A stretch of 64,000 nt of DNA, taken from Petrolisthes cinctipes. Its lineage: Eukaryota; Arthropoda; Malacostraca; Decapoda; Porcellanidae. Shown in pieces: positions 51,701 through 64,000 of the stretch; position 1 is the stretch's first letter, and each line of letters opens with the position of its first letter. The notes under the pieces were generated by a model, which saw only the letters and a program-made list of their open reading frames with translations, ran no database searches and was not told the origin of the DNA. The position numbers and the translations under genes are program-made. The DNA is taken from assembly GCA_033782935.1 (NCBI GenBank), contig JAWQEG010000259.1, positions 3,636,001-3,700,000 of the forward strand. Reading direction: 5' to 3'.

Positions 51701-54524
51701 TTTGGCACCTAAAATGTCGATTTTTAGCATGTTTTTAGCCAATATTTTGAAAATATTCTAGCACTGTGTAGGCATGTACAGATTGCTTCTGGGACCCCAA
51801 AATATTGAATTTTCTGGTGTTCTGAGCCTGAATTTGAGATATAAACGGGTACAGAAGATACATGCACATATTGACTTTGGGCATCTAAAATATCGATTTT
51901 CAGCATGTTTTGGGCCTGTATTTTGAAAATACTCTAACACTGAGTAGGCATGTACAGATTGCTTCTGGGACCCCAAAATATTGAATTTTCGGGTGTTTTG
52001 AGCCTGAATTTGAGATATAAACGGGTACTGAAGATGCATGCACATATCGACTTTTGTGCACCTAAAAGATCGATTTTCAGTATGTTTTTGGCCTGTATTT
52101 TGAAAATACTCTAACACGGAGTAGGCATGTACAGATCGCTTCTGGGACCCCTAAATATCGAATTTTCGGGTGTTTTGGGACTGAATTTGAGATATCGACT
52201 TTTTGGCACCTAAAAGATCGATTTTAAGCATGTTTTTAGCCTATATTTTGAAAATATTCTAGCACTGAGTAGGCATGTACAGATTGCTTCTGGGACCCCA
52301 AAATATTGAATTTTCGGGTGTTTTGAGCCAGAAATTGAGATATAAACGGGTACAGAAGATACATGCACATATTGACTTTGGGCACCAAAAATATCGATTT
52401 TCAGCATGTTTTGGGCCTGAATTTTGAAAATACTCTAACACGGAGTAGGCATGTACAGATCGCTTCTGGGACCCCAAAATATCGAATTTTCGGGTGTTTA
52501 GGGCTAGAATTTGAGATATAAACGGATGCAGAAGATGCATGCACATATCGACTTTTGTGCACCTAAAAGATCGATTTTCAGTATGTTTTTGGCCTGTATT
52601 TTGAAAATACTCTAACACGGAGTAGGCATGTACAGATCGCTTCTGGGACCCCTAAATATCGAATTTTCGGGTGTTTTGGGACTGAATTTGAGATATCGAC
52701 TTTTTGGCACCTAAAATATCGATTTTCAGCATGTTTTAGGCCTGAATTTTGAAAATACTTTAACACGGAGTAGGCATGTACAGATCGCTTCTGGGACCCC
52801 AAAATGTCGAATTTTCGGGTGTTTAGGGCCAGAATTTGAGATATAAACGGGTACAGAAGATGCATGCACATATCGACTTTTGGGCACCTAAAAGATCGAT
52901 TTTCAGTATGTTTTTGGCCTGTATTTTTAAAATACTCTAACACGGAGTAGGCATGTACAGATACCTTCTGGGACCTCTAAATATCGAATTTTCGGGTGTT
53001 ATGGGACTTAATTTGAGATATCGATTTTTTGGCACCTATTATATCGAATTTTGGCATGTTTTTAGCCTATATTTTGAAAATATTCTAGCACTGTGTAGGC
53101 ATGTACAGATTGCTTCTGGGACCCCAAAATATTGAATTTTCGGGTGTTTTGAGCCAGAATTTGAGATATAAACGGGTACAGAAGATACATGCACATATTG
53201 ACTTTGGGCATCTAAAATATCGATTTTCAGCATGTTTTGGGCCTGTATTTTAAAAATACTCTAACACTGAGTAGGCATGTACAGATTGCTTCTGGGACCC
53301 CAAAATATTAAATTTTCGGGTGTTTTGAGCCTGAATTTGAGATATAAACGGGTACTGAAGATGCATGCACATATCGACTTTTGGGCACCTAAAAGATCGA
53401 TTTTTAGTATGTTTTGAGCATGTATTTTGAAAACACTCTAACACGGAGTAGGCATGTACAGATCGCTTCTTGGACCCCTACATGTCGAATTTTCGGGTGT
53501 TTTGGGACTGAATTTGAGATATCGACTTTTTGGCACCTAAAAGATCGATTTTTAGCATGTTTTTAGCTTATATTTTGAAAATATTCTAGCACTGAGTAGG
53601 CATGTACAGATTGCTTCTGGGATCCTAAAATATTGAATTTTCGGGTGTTTTGAGCCTGAATTTGAGATATAAACGGGTACAGAAGATACATGCACATATT
53701 GACTTTGGGCACCAAAAATATCGATTTTCAGCATGTTTTGGGCCTGAATTTTGAAAATACTCTAACACGGAGTAGGCATGTACAGATCGCTTCTGGGACC
53801 CCAAAATATCGAATTTTCGGGTGTTTAGGGCCAGAATTTGAGATATAAACGGCTACAGAAGATGCATGCACATATCGACTTTTGTGCACCTAAAAGATCG
53901 ATTTTCAGTATGTTTTTGGCCTGTATTTTGAAAATACTCTAACACGGAGTAGGCATGTACAGATACCTTCTGGGACCTCTAAATATCGAATTTTCGGGTG
54001 TTTTGGGACTGAATTTGAGATATCGATTTTTTGGCACCTAAAATGTCGATTTTTAGCATGTTTTTAGCCTATATTTTGAAAATATTCTAGCACTGTGTAG
54101 GCATGTACAGATTGCTTCTGGGACCCCAAAATATTGAATTTTCGGGTGTTTTGAGCCTGAATTTGAGATATAAACGGGTACAGAAGATACATGCACATAT
54201 TGACTTTAGGCATCTAAAATATCGATTTTCAGCATGTTTTGGGCCTGTATTTTGAAAATACTCTAACACTGAGTAGGCATGTACAGATTGCTTCTGGGTC
54301 CCCAAAATATTGAATTTTCGGATGTTTTGAGCCTGAATTTGAGATATAAACGGGTACTGAAGATGCATGCACATATCGACTTTTGTGCACCTAAAAGATC
54401 GATTTTCAGTATGTTTTGAGCATGTATTTTGAAAATACTCTAACACGGAGTAGGCATGTACAGATCGCTTCTGGGACCCCTAAATATCGAATTTTCTGGT
54501 GTTTTGGGACTGAATTTGAGATAT
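48760..54524. repeat. 5.76-kb segment, copy 2 of the second tandem duplication
   Basis: Three colinear segments match copy 1: 48760-50501 with 43963-45704, about 51350-53542 with 46050-48244, and about 54025-54524 with 48226-48725. Between segments, copy 2 is longer by exactly 501 bp each time, so two trimers were gained here or lost in copy 1. Unit starts 48932 (325), 49257 (324), 49581, 50082 (491), 50573, 51074 (325), 51399 (325), 51724, 52225, 52726 (325), 53051, 53552 and 54053. The copy boundary (about 48726-48760) is a C/B hybrid monomer. Confidence 0.9.
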
Positions 54525-57500
54525 CGACTTTTTGGCACCTAAAAGATCGATTTTTAGCATGTTTTTAGCCTATATTTTGAAAATATTCTAGCACTGAGTA
54601 GGCATGTACAGATTGCTTCTGGGACCCCAAAATATTGAATTTTCGGGTGTTTTGAGCCTGAATTTGAGATATAAACGGGTACAGAAGATACATGCACATA
54701 TTGACTTTGGGCACCAAAAATATCGATTTTCAGCATGTTTTGGGCCTGAATTTTGAAAATACTCTAACACGGAGTAGGCATGTACAGATCGCTTCTGGGA
54801 CCCCAAAATATCGAATTTTCGGGTGTTTTCAGCCTGAATTTGAGATATAAACGGGTACTGAAAATGCATGAACATATCGGATATGACTTTTGTGAACCTA
54901 AAAGATCGATTTTCAGTATGTTTTGAGCATGTATTTTGAAAATACTCTAACACGGAGTAGGCATGTACAGATCGCTTCTGGGACTCCTAAATATCGAATT
55001 TTCGGTTGTTTTGGGACTGAATTTGAGATATCGACTTTTTGGCACCTAAAAGATCGATTTTTAGCATGTTTTTAGCCTATATTTTGAAAATATTCTAGCA
55101 CTGTACAGATTGCTTCTGGGACCCCAAAATATTGAATTTTCGGGTGTTTTGAGCCTGAATTTGAGATATAAACGGGTACAGAAGATACATGCACATATTG
55201 ACTTTGGGCACCAAAAATATCGATTTTCAGCATGTTTTGGGCCTGAATTTTGAAAATACTCTAACACGGAGTAGGCATGTACAGATCGCTTCTGGGACCC
55301 CAAAATATCGAATTTTCGGGTGTTTAGGGCCAGAATTTGAGATATAAACGGATACAGAAGATGCATGCACATATCGACTTTTGGGCACCTAAAAGATCGA
55401 TTTTCAGTATGTTTTTGGCCTGTATTTTGAAAATACTCTAACACGGAGTAGGCATGTACAGATACCTTCTGGGACCTCTAAATATCGAATTTTCGGGTGT
55501 TTTGGGACTGAATTTGAGATATCGATTTTTTGGCACCTAAAATGTCGATTTTTTGCATATTTTTAGCCTATATTTTGAAAATATTCTAGCACTGTACAGA
55601 TTGCTTCTGGGACCCCAAAATATTGAATTTTTGGGTGTTTTGAGCCTGAATTTGAGATATAAACGGGTACAGAAGATTCATGCACATATTGACTTTGGGC
55701 ATCTAAAATATCGATTTTCAGCATGTTTTGGGCCTGTATTTTGAAAATACTCTAACACGGAATAGGCATGTACAGATTGCTTCTGGGACCCCAAAATATT
55801 GAATTTTCGGGTGTTTTGAGCCTGAATTTGAGATATAAACGGGTACTGAAGATGCATGCACATATCGACTTTTGTGCACCTAAAAGATCGATTTTCAGTA
55901 TGTTTTGAGCATGTATTTTGAAAATACTCTAACACGGAGTAGGCATGTACAGATCGCTTCTGGGACCCCTACATGTCGAATTTTCGGGTGTTTTGGGACT
56001 GAATTTGAGATATCGACTTTTTGGCACCTAAAAGATCGATTTTTAGCATGTTTTTAGCCTATATTTTGAAAATATTCTAGCACTGTACAGATTGCTTTTG
56101 GGACCCCAAAATATTGAATTTTCGGGTGTTTTGAGCCTGAATTTGAGATATAAACGGGTACAGAAGATACATGCACATATTGACTTTGGGCACCAAACAT
56201 ATCGATTTTCAGCATGTTTTGGGCCTGAATTTTGAAAATACTCTAACACGGAGTAGGCATGTACAGATCGCTTCTGGGACCCCAAAATATCGAATTTTCG
56301 GGTGTTTAGGGCCAGAATTTGAGATATAAACGGGTACAGAAGATGCATGCACATATCGACTTTTGGGCACCTAAAAGATCGATTTTCAGTATGTTTTTGG
56401 CCTGTATTTTGAAAATACTCTAACACGGAGTAGGCATGTACAGATACCTTCTGGGACCTCTAAATATCGAATTTTCGGGTGTTTTGGGACTGAATTTAAG
56501 ATATCGATTTTTTGGCACCTAAAATGTCGATTTTTAGCATGTTTTTAGCCTATATTTTGAAAATATTCTAGCACTGTGTAGGCATGTACAGATTGCTTCT
56601 GGGACCCCAAAATATTGAATTTTCGGGTGTTTTGAGCCTGAATTTGAGATATAAACGGGTACAGAAGATACATGCACATATTGACTTTGGGCATCTAAAA
56701 TATCGATTTTCAGCATGTTTTGGGCCTGTATTTTGAAAATACTCTAACACTGAGTAGGCATGTACAGATTGCTTCTGGGTCCCCAAAATATTGAATTTTC
56801 GGGTGTTTTGAGCCTGAATTTGAGATATAAACGGGTACTGAAGATGCATGCACATATCGACTTTTGTGCACCTAAAAGATTGATTTTCAGTATGTTTTGA
56901 GCATGTATTTTGAAAATACTCTAACACGGAGTAGGCATGTACAGATCGCTTCTGGGACCCCTAAATATCGAATTTTCGGGTGTTTTGGGACTGAATTTGA
57001 GATATCGACTTTTTGGCATCTAAAAGATCGATTTTTAGCATGTTTTTAGCCTATATTTTGAAAATATTCTAGCACTCTGTAGGCATGTACAGATTGCTTC
57101 TGGGACCCCAAAATATTGAATTTTCGGGTGTTTTGAGCCTGAATTTGAGATATAAACGTTTACAGAAGATACATGCACATATTGACTTTGGGCACCAAAA
57201 ATATCGATTTTCAGCATGTTTTGGGCCTGAATTTTGAAAATACTCTAACACGGAGTAGGCAGGTACAGATCGCTTCTGGGACCCCAAAATATCGAATTAT
57301 CGGGTGTTTAGGGCCAGAATTTGAGATATTAAAGGGTACAGAAGATGCATGCACATATCGACTTTTGTGCACCTAAAAGATCGATTTTCAGCATGTTTTG
57401 GGCCTGTATTTTGAAAATACTCTAACACTGAGTAGGCATGTACAGATTGCTTCTGGGACCTCTAAATATCGAATTTTCGAGTGTTTTGGGACTGAATTTG

Positions 57501-60384
57501 AGATATCGATTTTTTGGCACCTAAAATGTCGATTTTTAGCATGTTTTTAGCCTATATTTTGAAAATATTCTAGCACTGTACAGATTGCTTCTGGGACCCC
57601 AAAATATTGAATTTTCGGGTGTTTTGAGCCTGAATTTGAGATATAAACGGGTACAGAAGATACATGCACATATTGACTTTGGGCATCTAAAATATCGATT
57701 TTCAGCATGTTTTCGGCCTGTATTTTGAAAATACTCTAACACTGAGTAGGCATGTACAGATTGCTTCTGGGACCCCAAAATATTGAATTTTGGGGAGTTT
57801 TGAGCCTGAATTTGAGATATAAACGGGTACTGAAGATGCATGCACATATCGACTTTTGTGCACCTAAAAGATCGATTTTCAGTATGTTTTGAGCATGTAT
57901 TTTGAAAATACTCTAACACGGAGTAGGCATGTACAGATCGCTTCTGGGACCCCTAAATATCGAATTTTCGGGTGTTTTGGGACTGAATTTGAGATATCGA
58001 CTTTTTGGCACCTAAAATGTCGATTTTTAGCATGTTTTTAGCCTAAATTTTGAAAATATTCTAGCACTCTGTAGGCATGTACAGATTGCTTCTGGGACCC
58101 CAAAATATTGAATTTTCGGGTGTTTCGAGCCTGAATTTGAGATATAAACGGGTACAGAAGATACATGCACATATTGACTTTGGGCACCAAAAATATCGAC
58201 TTTCAGCATGTTTTGGGCCTGAATTTTGAATATACTCTAACACGGAGTATGCATGTACAGATCGCTTCTGGGACACCAAAATATCGAATTTTCGGGGGTT
58301 TAGGACCAGAATTTGAGATATAAACGGGTACAGAAGATACATGCACATATTGACTTTGGGCACCAAAAATATCGATTTTCAGCATGTTTTGGGCCTGAAT
58401 TTTGAAAATACTCTAACACGGAGTAGGCATGTACAGATCGCTTCTGGGACCCCAAAATATCGAATTTTCGGGTGTTTAGGGCCAGAATTTGAGATATAAA
58501 CGGGTACAGAAGATGCATGCACATATCGACTTTTGGGCACCTAAAAGATCGATTTTCAGTATGTTTTTGGCCTGTATTTTGAAAATACTCTAACACGGAG
58601 TAGGCATGTACAGATACCTTCTGGGACCTCTAAATATCGAATTTTCGGGTGTTTTGGGACTGAATTTGAGATATCGATTTTTTGGCACCTAAAATGTCGA
58701 TTTTTAGCATGTTTTTAGCCTATATTTTGAAAATATTCAAGCACTGTGTAGGCATGTACAGATTGCTTCTGGGACCCCAAAATATTGAATTTTCGGGTGT
58801 TTTGAGCCTGAATTTGAGATATAAACGGGTACAGAAGATACATGCACATATTGACTTTAGGCATCTAAAATATCGATTTTCAGCATGTTTTGGGTCTGAA
58901 TTTTGAAAATACTCTAACACGGAGTAGGCATGTACAGATCGGTTCTGGGACCCCAAAATATCGAATTTTCGGGTGTTTAGGGCCAGAATTTGAGATATAA
59001 ACGGATACAGAAGATGCATGCACATATCGACTTTTGGGCACCTAAAAGATCGATTTTCAGTATGTTTTTGGCCTGTATTTTGAAAATACTCTAACACGGA
59101 GTAGGCATGTACAGATACCTTCTGGGACCTCTAAATATCGAATTTTCGGGTGTTTTGGGACTGAATTTGAGATATCGATTTTTTGGCACCTAAAATGTCG
59201 ATTTTTAGCATGTTTTTAGCCTATATTTTGAAAATATTCTAGCACTGTACAGATTGCTTCTGGGACCCCAAAATATTGAATTTTTGGGTGTTTTGAGCCT
59301 GAATTTGAGATATAAACGGGTACAGAAGATACATGCACATATTGACTTTGGGCATCTAAAATATCGATTTTCAGCATGTTTTGGGCCTGTATTTTGAAAA
59401 TACTCTAACACGGAATAGGCATGTACAGATTGCTTCTGGGACCCCAAAATATTGAATTTTCGGGTGTTTTGAGCCTGAATTTGAGATATAAACGGGTACT
59501 GAAGATGCATGCACATATCGACTTTTGTGCACCTAAAAGATCGATTTTCAGTATGTTTTGAGCATGTATTTTGAAAATACTCTAACACGGAGTAGGCATG
59601 TACAGATCGCTTCTGGGACCCCTACATGTCGAATTTTCGGGTGTTTTGGGACTGAATTTGAGATATCGACTTTTTGGCACCTAAAAGATCGATTTTTAGC
59701 ATGTTTTTAGCCTATATTTTGAAAATATTCTAGCACTGAGTAGGCATGTACAGATTGCTTCTGGGACCCCAAAATATTGAATTTTCGGGTGTTTTGAGCC
59801 TGAATTTGAGATATAAACGGGTACAGAAGATACATGCACATATTGACTTTGGGCATCAAAAATATCGATTTTCAGCATGTTTTGGGCCTGAATTTTGAAA
59901 ATACTCTAACACGGAGTAGGCATGTACAGATCGCTTCTGGGACCCCAAAATATCGAATTTTCGGATGTTTTCAGCCTGAAATTGAGATATAAACGGTTAC
60001 TGAAAATGCATGAACATATCGACTTTTGCGCACCTAAAAGATCGATTTTCAGTATGTTTTGAGCATGTATTTTGAAAATACTCTAACACGGAGTAGGCAT
60101 GTACAGATCGCTTCTGGGACTCCTAAATATCGAATTTTCGGGTGTTTTGGGACTGAATTTGAGATATCGACTTTTTGGCACCTAAAAGATCGATTTTTAG
60201 CATGTTTTTAGCCTATATTTTGAAAATACTCTAGCACTGTACAGATTGCTTCTGGGACCCCAAAATTTTGAATTTTCGGGTGTTTTGAGCCTGAATTTGA
60301 GATATAAACGGGTACAGAAGATACATGCACATATTGACTTTGGGCACCAAAAATATCGATTTTCAGCATGTTTTGGGTCTGAAT
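54525..60384. repeat. Block of mostly 491- and 501-bp trimers
   Basis: Unit starts and lengths: 54554 (507, a 6-bp insertion giving catatcggatatgac near 54877), 55061, 55552, 56043 (491 each), 56534, 57035 (501 each), 57536 (491), 58027 (677, three long monomers plus C), 58704 (501), 59205 (491), 59696 (501), 60197 (491). Flavours II and I alternate from 55061 to about 58027, so the local period is close to 1 kb. 55552-56042 is nearly the same as 59205-59695, including cggaataggc and cctacatgtcg. Confidence 0.88.
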
Positions 60385-61557
60385 TTTGAAAATACTCTAA
60401 CACTGAGTAGGCATGTACAGATTGCTTCTGGGACCCCAAAATATTGAATTTTCGGGTGTTTTGAGCCTGAATTTGAGATATAAACGGGTACTGAAGATGC
60501 ATGCACATATCGACTTTTGTGCACCTAAAAGATCGATTTTCAGTATGTTTTTGGCCTGCATTTTGAAAATACTCTAACACGGAGTAGGCATGTACAGATC
60601 GCTTCTGGGACCCCTAAATATCGAATTTTCGGGTGTTTTGGGACTGAATTTGAGATATCGACTTTTTGGCACCTAAAAGATCGATTTTAAGCATGTTTTT
60701 AGCCTATATTTTGAAAATATTCTAGCACTGAGTAGGCATGTACAGATTGCTTCTGGGACCCCAAAATATTGAATTTTCGGGTGTTTTGAGCCAGAAATTG
60801 AGATATAAACGGGTACAGAAGATACATGCACATATTGACTTTGGGCACCAAAAATATCGATTTTCAGCATGTTTTGGGCCTGAATTTTGAAAATACTCTA
60901 ACACGGAGTAGGCATGTACAGATCGCTTCTGGGACCCCAAAATATCGAATTTTCGGGTGTTTAGGGCTAGAATTTGAGATATAAACGGATACAGAAGATG
61001 CATGCACATATCGACTTTTGTGCACCTAAAAGATCGATTTTCAGTATGTTTTTGGCCTGTATTTTGAAAATACTCTAACACGGAGTAGGCATGTACAGAT
61101 CGCTTCTGGGACCCCTAAATATCGAATTTTCGGGTGTTTTGGGACTGAATTTGAGATATCGACTTTTTGGCACCTAAAATATCGATTTTCAGCATGTTTT
61201 AGGCCTGAATTTTGAAAATACTTTAACACGGAGTAGGCATGTACAGATCGCTTCTGGGACCCCAAAATATCGAATTTTCGGGTGTTTAGGGCCAGAATTT
61301 GAGATATAAACGGGTACAGAAGATGCATGCACATATCGACTTTTGGGCACCTAAAAGATCGATTTTCAGTATGTTTTTGGCCTGTATTTTTAAAATACTC
61401 TAACACGGAGTAGGCATGTACAGATACCTTCTGGGACCTCTAAATATCGAATTTTCGGGTGTTATGGGACTTAATTTGAGATATCGATTTTTTGGCACCT
61501 ATTATATCGAATTTTGGCATGTTTTTAGCCTATATTTTGAAAATATTCTAGCACTGT
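60385..61557. repeat. Third, displaced copy of a 1.17-kb segment
   Basis: This stretch matches 51922-53094 at an offset of 8,463 bp, and its core from 46912 on at 13,761 bp. It shares the rare markers ttttaagcatg, gaaattgagat, gggctagaattt, ttttaggcctg, actttaacac, gtatttttaaaatac, gttatgggactt and tattatatcgaattttgg. It ends where actgtgtagg in the other copies is replaced by actgtacag. It sits among units unrelated to that block, so it moved within the array. Confidence 0.9.
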
Positions 61558-64000
61558 ACAGATTGCTTCTGGGACCCCAAAATATTGAATTTTCGGGTGT
61601 TTTGAGCCTGAATTTGAGATATAAACGGGTACAGAAGATACATGCACATATTGACTTTGGGCACCAAAAATATCGATTTTCAGCATGTTTTGGGTCTGAA
61701 TTTTGAAAATACTCTAACACGGAGTAGGCATGTACAGATCGGTTCTGGGACCCCAAAATATCGAATTTTCGGGTGTTTAGGGCCAGAATTTGAGATATAA
61801 ACGGATACAGAAGATGCATGCACATATCGACTTTTGGGCACCTAAAAGATCGATTTTCAGTATGTTTTTGGCCTGTATTTTGAAAATACTCTAACACGGA
61901 GTAGGCATGTACAGATACCTTCTGGGACCTCTAAATATCGAATTTTCGGGTGTTTTGGGACTGAATTTGAGATATCGATTTTTTGACACCTAAAATGTCG
62001 ATTTTTAGCATGTTTTTAGCCTATATTTTGAAAATATTCTAGCACTGTACAGATTGCTTCTGGGACCCCAAAATATTGAATTTTCGGGTGTTTTGAGCCT
62101 GAATTTGAGATATAAAAGGGTACAGAAGATACATGCACATATTGACTTTGGGCATCTAAAATATCGATTTTCAGCATGTTTTGGGCCTGTATTTTGAAAA
62201 TACTCTAACACGGAATAGGCATGTACAGATTGCTTCTGGGATCCCAAAATATTGAATTTTCGGGTGTTTTGAGCCTGAATTTGAGATATAAACGGGTACT
62301 GAAGATGCATGCACATATCGACTTTTGTGCACCTAAAAGATCGATTTTCAGTATGTTTTGAGCATGTATTTTGAAAATACTCTAACACGGAGTAGGCATG
62401 TACAGATCACTTCTGGGACCCCTACATGTCGAATTTTCGGGTGTTTTGGGACTGAATTTGAGATATCGACTTTTTGGCACCTAAAAGATCGATTTTTAGC
62501 ATGTTTTTAGCCTATATTTTGAAAATATTCTAGCACTGTACAGATTGCTTCTGGGACCCCAAAATATTGAATTTTCGGGTGTTTTGAGCCTGAATTTGAG
62601 ATATAAACGGGTACAGAAGATACATGCACATATTGACTTTAGGCATCTAAAATATCGATTTTCAGCATGTTTTGGGCCTGTATTTTGAAAATACTCTAAC
62701 ACTGAGTAGGCATGTACAGATTGCTTCTGGGTCCCCAAAATATTGAATTTTCGGGTGTTTTGAGCCTGAATTTGAGATATAAACGGGTACTGAAGATGCA
62801 TGCACATATCGACTTTTGTGCACCTAAAAGATCGATTTTCAGTATGTTTTGAGCATGTATTTTGAAAATACTCTAACACGGAGTAGGCATGTACAGATCG
62901 CTTCTGGGACCCCTAAATATCGAATTTTCTGGTGTTTTGGGACTGAATTTGAGATATCGACTTTTTGGCACCTAAAAGATCGATTTTTAGCATGTTTTTA
63001 GCCTATATTTTGAAAATATTCTAGCACTGAGTAGGCATGTACAGATTGCTTCTGGGACCCCAAAATATTGAATTTTCGGGTGTTTTGAGCCTGAATTTGA
63101 GATATAAACGGGTACAGAAGATACATGCACATATTGACTTTGGGCATCAAAAATATCGATTTTCAGCATGTTTTGGGCCTGAATTTTGAAAATACTCTAA
63201 CACGGAGTAGGCATGTACAGATCGCTTCTGGGACCCCAAAATATCGAATTTTCGGATGTTTTCAGCCTGAATTTGAGATATAAACGGGTACTGAAAATGC
63301 ATGAACATATCGACTTTTGCGCACCTAAAAGATCGATTTTCAGTATGTTTTGAGCATGTATTTTGAAAATACTCTAACACGGAGTAGGCATGTACAGATC
63401 GCTTCTGGGACTCCTAAATATCGAATTTTCGGGTGTTTTGGGACTGAATTTGAGATATCGACTTTTTGGCACCTAAAAGATCGATTTTTAGCATGTTTTT
63501 AGCCTATATTTTGAAAATATTCTAGCACTGTACAGATTGCTTCTGGGACCCCAAAATATTGAATTTTCGGGTGTTTTGAGCCTGAATTTGAGATATAAAC
63601 GGGTACAGAAGATACATGCACATATTGACTTTGGGCACCAAAAATATCGATTTTCAGCATGTTTTGGGTCTGAATTTTGAAAATACTCTAACACGGAGTA
63701 GGCATGTACAGATCGGTTCTGGGACCCCAAAATATCGAATTTTCGGGTGTTTAGGGCCAGAATTTGAGATATAAACGGATACAGAAGATGCATGCACATA
63801 TCGACTTTTGGGCACCTAAAAGATCGATTTTCAGTATGTTTTTGGCCTGTATTTTGAAAATACTCTAACACGGAGTAGGCATGTACAGATACCTTCTGGG
63901 ACCTCTAAATATCGAATTTTCGGGTGTTTTGGGACTGAATTTGAGATATCGATTTTTTGGCACCTAAAATGTCGATTTTTAGCATGTTTTTAGCCTATAT
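61558..64000. repeat. Terminal block repeating local units at 1,974 and 2,800 bp
   Basis: Unit starts 61514, 62005, 62496 (491 each), 62987 (501), 63488 (491), and 63979 cut by the window end. The private variant gatcggttctggg appears at about 58939, 61739 and 63713, giving spacings of 2,800 and 1,974 bp. The module with cggatgttttcagcctg, gaaaatgcatgaac and ttgcgcacc at 59950-60030 recurs at 63245-63325. An extra 491-bp unit (62496-62986) separates the two offsets of 2,800 and 3,291 bp. Confidence 0.88.

Larger units (their letters stand above)
1..64000. repeat. Tandem satellite DNA array with 176/177/148-bp monomers and a 501-bp trimer higher-order repeat
   Basis: Every line of the window can be aligned to the same monomer. 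Landmarks such as tagcatgtttttagcc, tattttgaaaata, ggcatgtacagat, cttctgggacc, aattttcgggtg and tgaatttgagatat recur in fixed order. All copies are in one orientation and I found no inversion. Unit starts fall mostly every 501 bp (for example 4380, 4881, 5382; 6790, 7291, 7792; 15160, 15661, 16162). No unique sequence, transposon, rRNA, tRNA or intact gene interrupts the array, and both window edges lie inside repeats. Known biology: long homogeneous arrays with nucleosome-sized monomers and higher-order repeats are typical of eukaryotic centromeric or pericentromeric satellites. Inference: this window is the interior of such a block. The family and species are not recognised. Confidence 0.97.

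Noticed and set aside
1..64000. Many open reading frames of 60-176 codons, mainly on the minus strand, starting with similar peptides
   Set aside because: They are the satellite monomer translated. They overlap each other in different frames, share boundaries set by repeat positions, and show no gene context or recognisable domain. None is annotated as CDS.
1..64000. CRISPR array
   Set aside because: There are repeats but no unique spacers, the period is 148-177 bp, and there are no cas genes. Repeat and 'spacer' are equally conserved.
1..64000. Known satellites such as primate alpha satellite (171 bp) or Arabidopsis-type 178-180 bp centromere repeats
   Set aside because: Only the monomer length is similar. 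I recognise no sequence similarity and cannot run a search, so no family name is given.
1..64000. Tandem paralogous gene family or repeat-protein gene (LRR- or PPR-like)
   Set aside because: The full monomers (176 and 177 bp) and the 148-bp monomer are not multiples of three, indels of 1, 4, 10 and 16 bp are tolerated, and stops occur in every frame within about 0.5 kb. Coding constraint is absent.
1..64000. Ribosomal, tRNA, telomeric or transposon sequence hidden in the array
   Set aside because: No rRNA or tRNA landmarks, no telomere-type short repeats, and no terminal repeats or transposase-like reading frame were seen on either strand.

Overview
The whole 64 kb window is one uninterrupted tandem satellite DNA array. 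I see no gene, no RNA gene, no transposable element and no unique sequence. Every part is the same AT-rich monomer (about 36% G+C, counted over 180 bases from position 4881) in one orientation. The array runs off both ends of the window. This points to a eukaryotic chromosome, most plausibly a centromeric or pericentromeric heterochromatin block. I do not recognise the satellite family or the species.

The repeat has a clear hierarchy. (1) An ancestral half-unit of about 88 bp. (2) A full monomer of 176-177 bp made of two diverged half-units. (3) A dominant three-monomer unit of exactly 501 bp, called A-B-C here (176 + 177 + 148 bp). C is a monomer that lost 29 bp between two ATAT repeats. (4) Two trimer flavours, I and II, which often alternate. 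(5) Larger, younger higher-order repeats and segmental duplications. I place unit starts at the 'tta' of the tagcatg motif that opens monomer A (560, 1061, 1562, ... 63979) and count about 130 units and about 380 monomers. Most units are 501 bp. The others differ by whole monomers (324/325, 353, 677, 854 bp) or by a few recurrent deletions (491, 490, 421, 485, 482, 429 bp), as expected from unequal exchange.

Layout: 1-411 is a truncated unit with an 80-bp deletion. 412-5690 holds mixed trimers, dimers and a tetramer. 5691-11473 holds three nearly perfect copies of a 1,925-bp higher-order repeat. 11474-18735 is mixed. 18736-25659 holds two copies of a 2.28-kb segment 4,641 bp apart. 25660-32387 is a structurally scrambled zone rich in hybrid and deleted monomers. 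32388-43559 is a direct tandem duplication of a 5.49/5.67-kb block, and a 1,005-bp dimer-of-trimers lies at 32147-34156. 43963-54524 is a second tandem duplication (4.76 and 5.76 kb). 54525-64000 consists mostly of 491- and 501-bp units, with a third copy of a 1.17-kb segment at 60385-61557.

Many short open reading frames exist, mostly on the minus strand and up to 176 codons. They are by-products of the repeat, which has few stops in some frames and a trimer length divisible by three, so I annotate none as a gene. The interesting content is how the array evolves: the half-unit origin, deletions at short direct repeats, CpG/TpG haplotypes, a dyad whose arms change together, and very recent block amplification.
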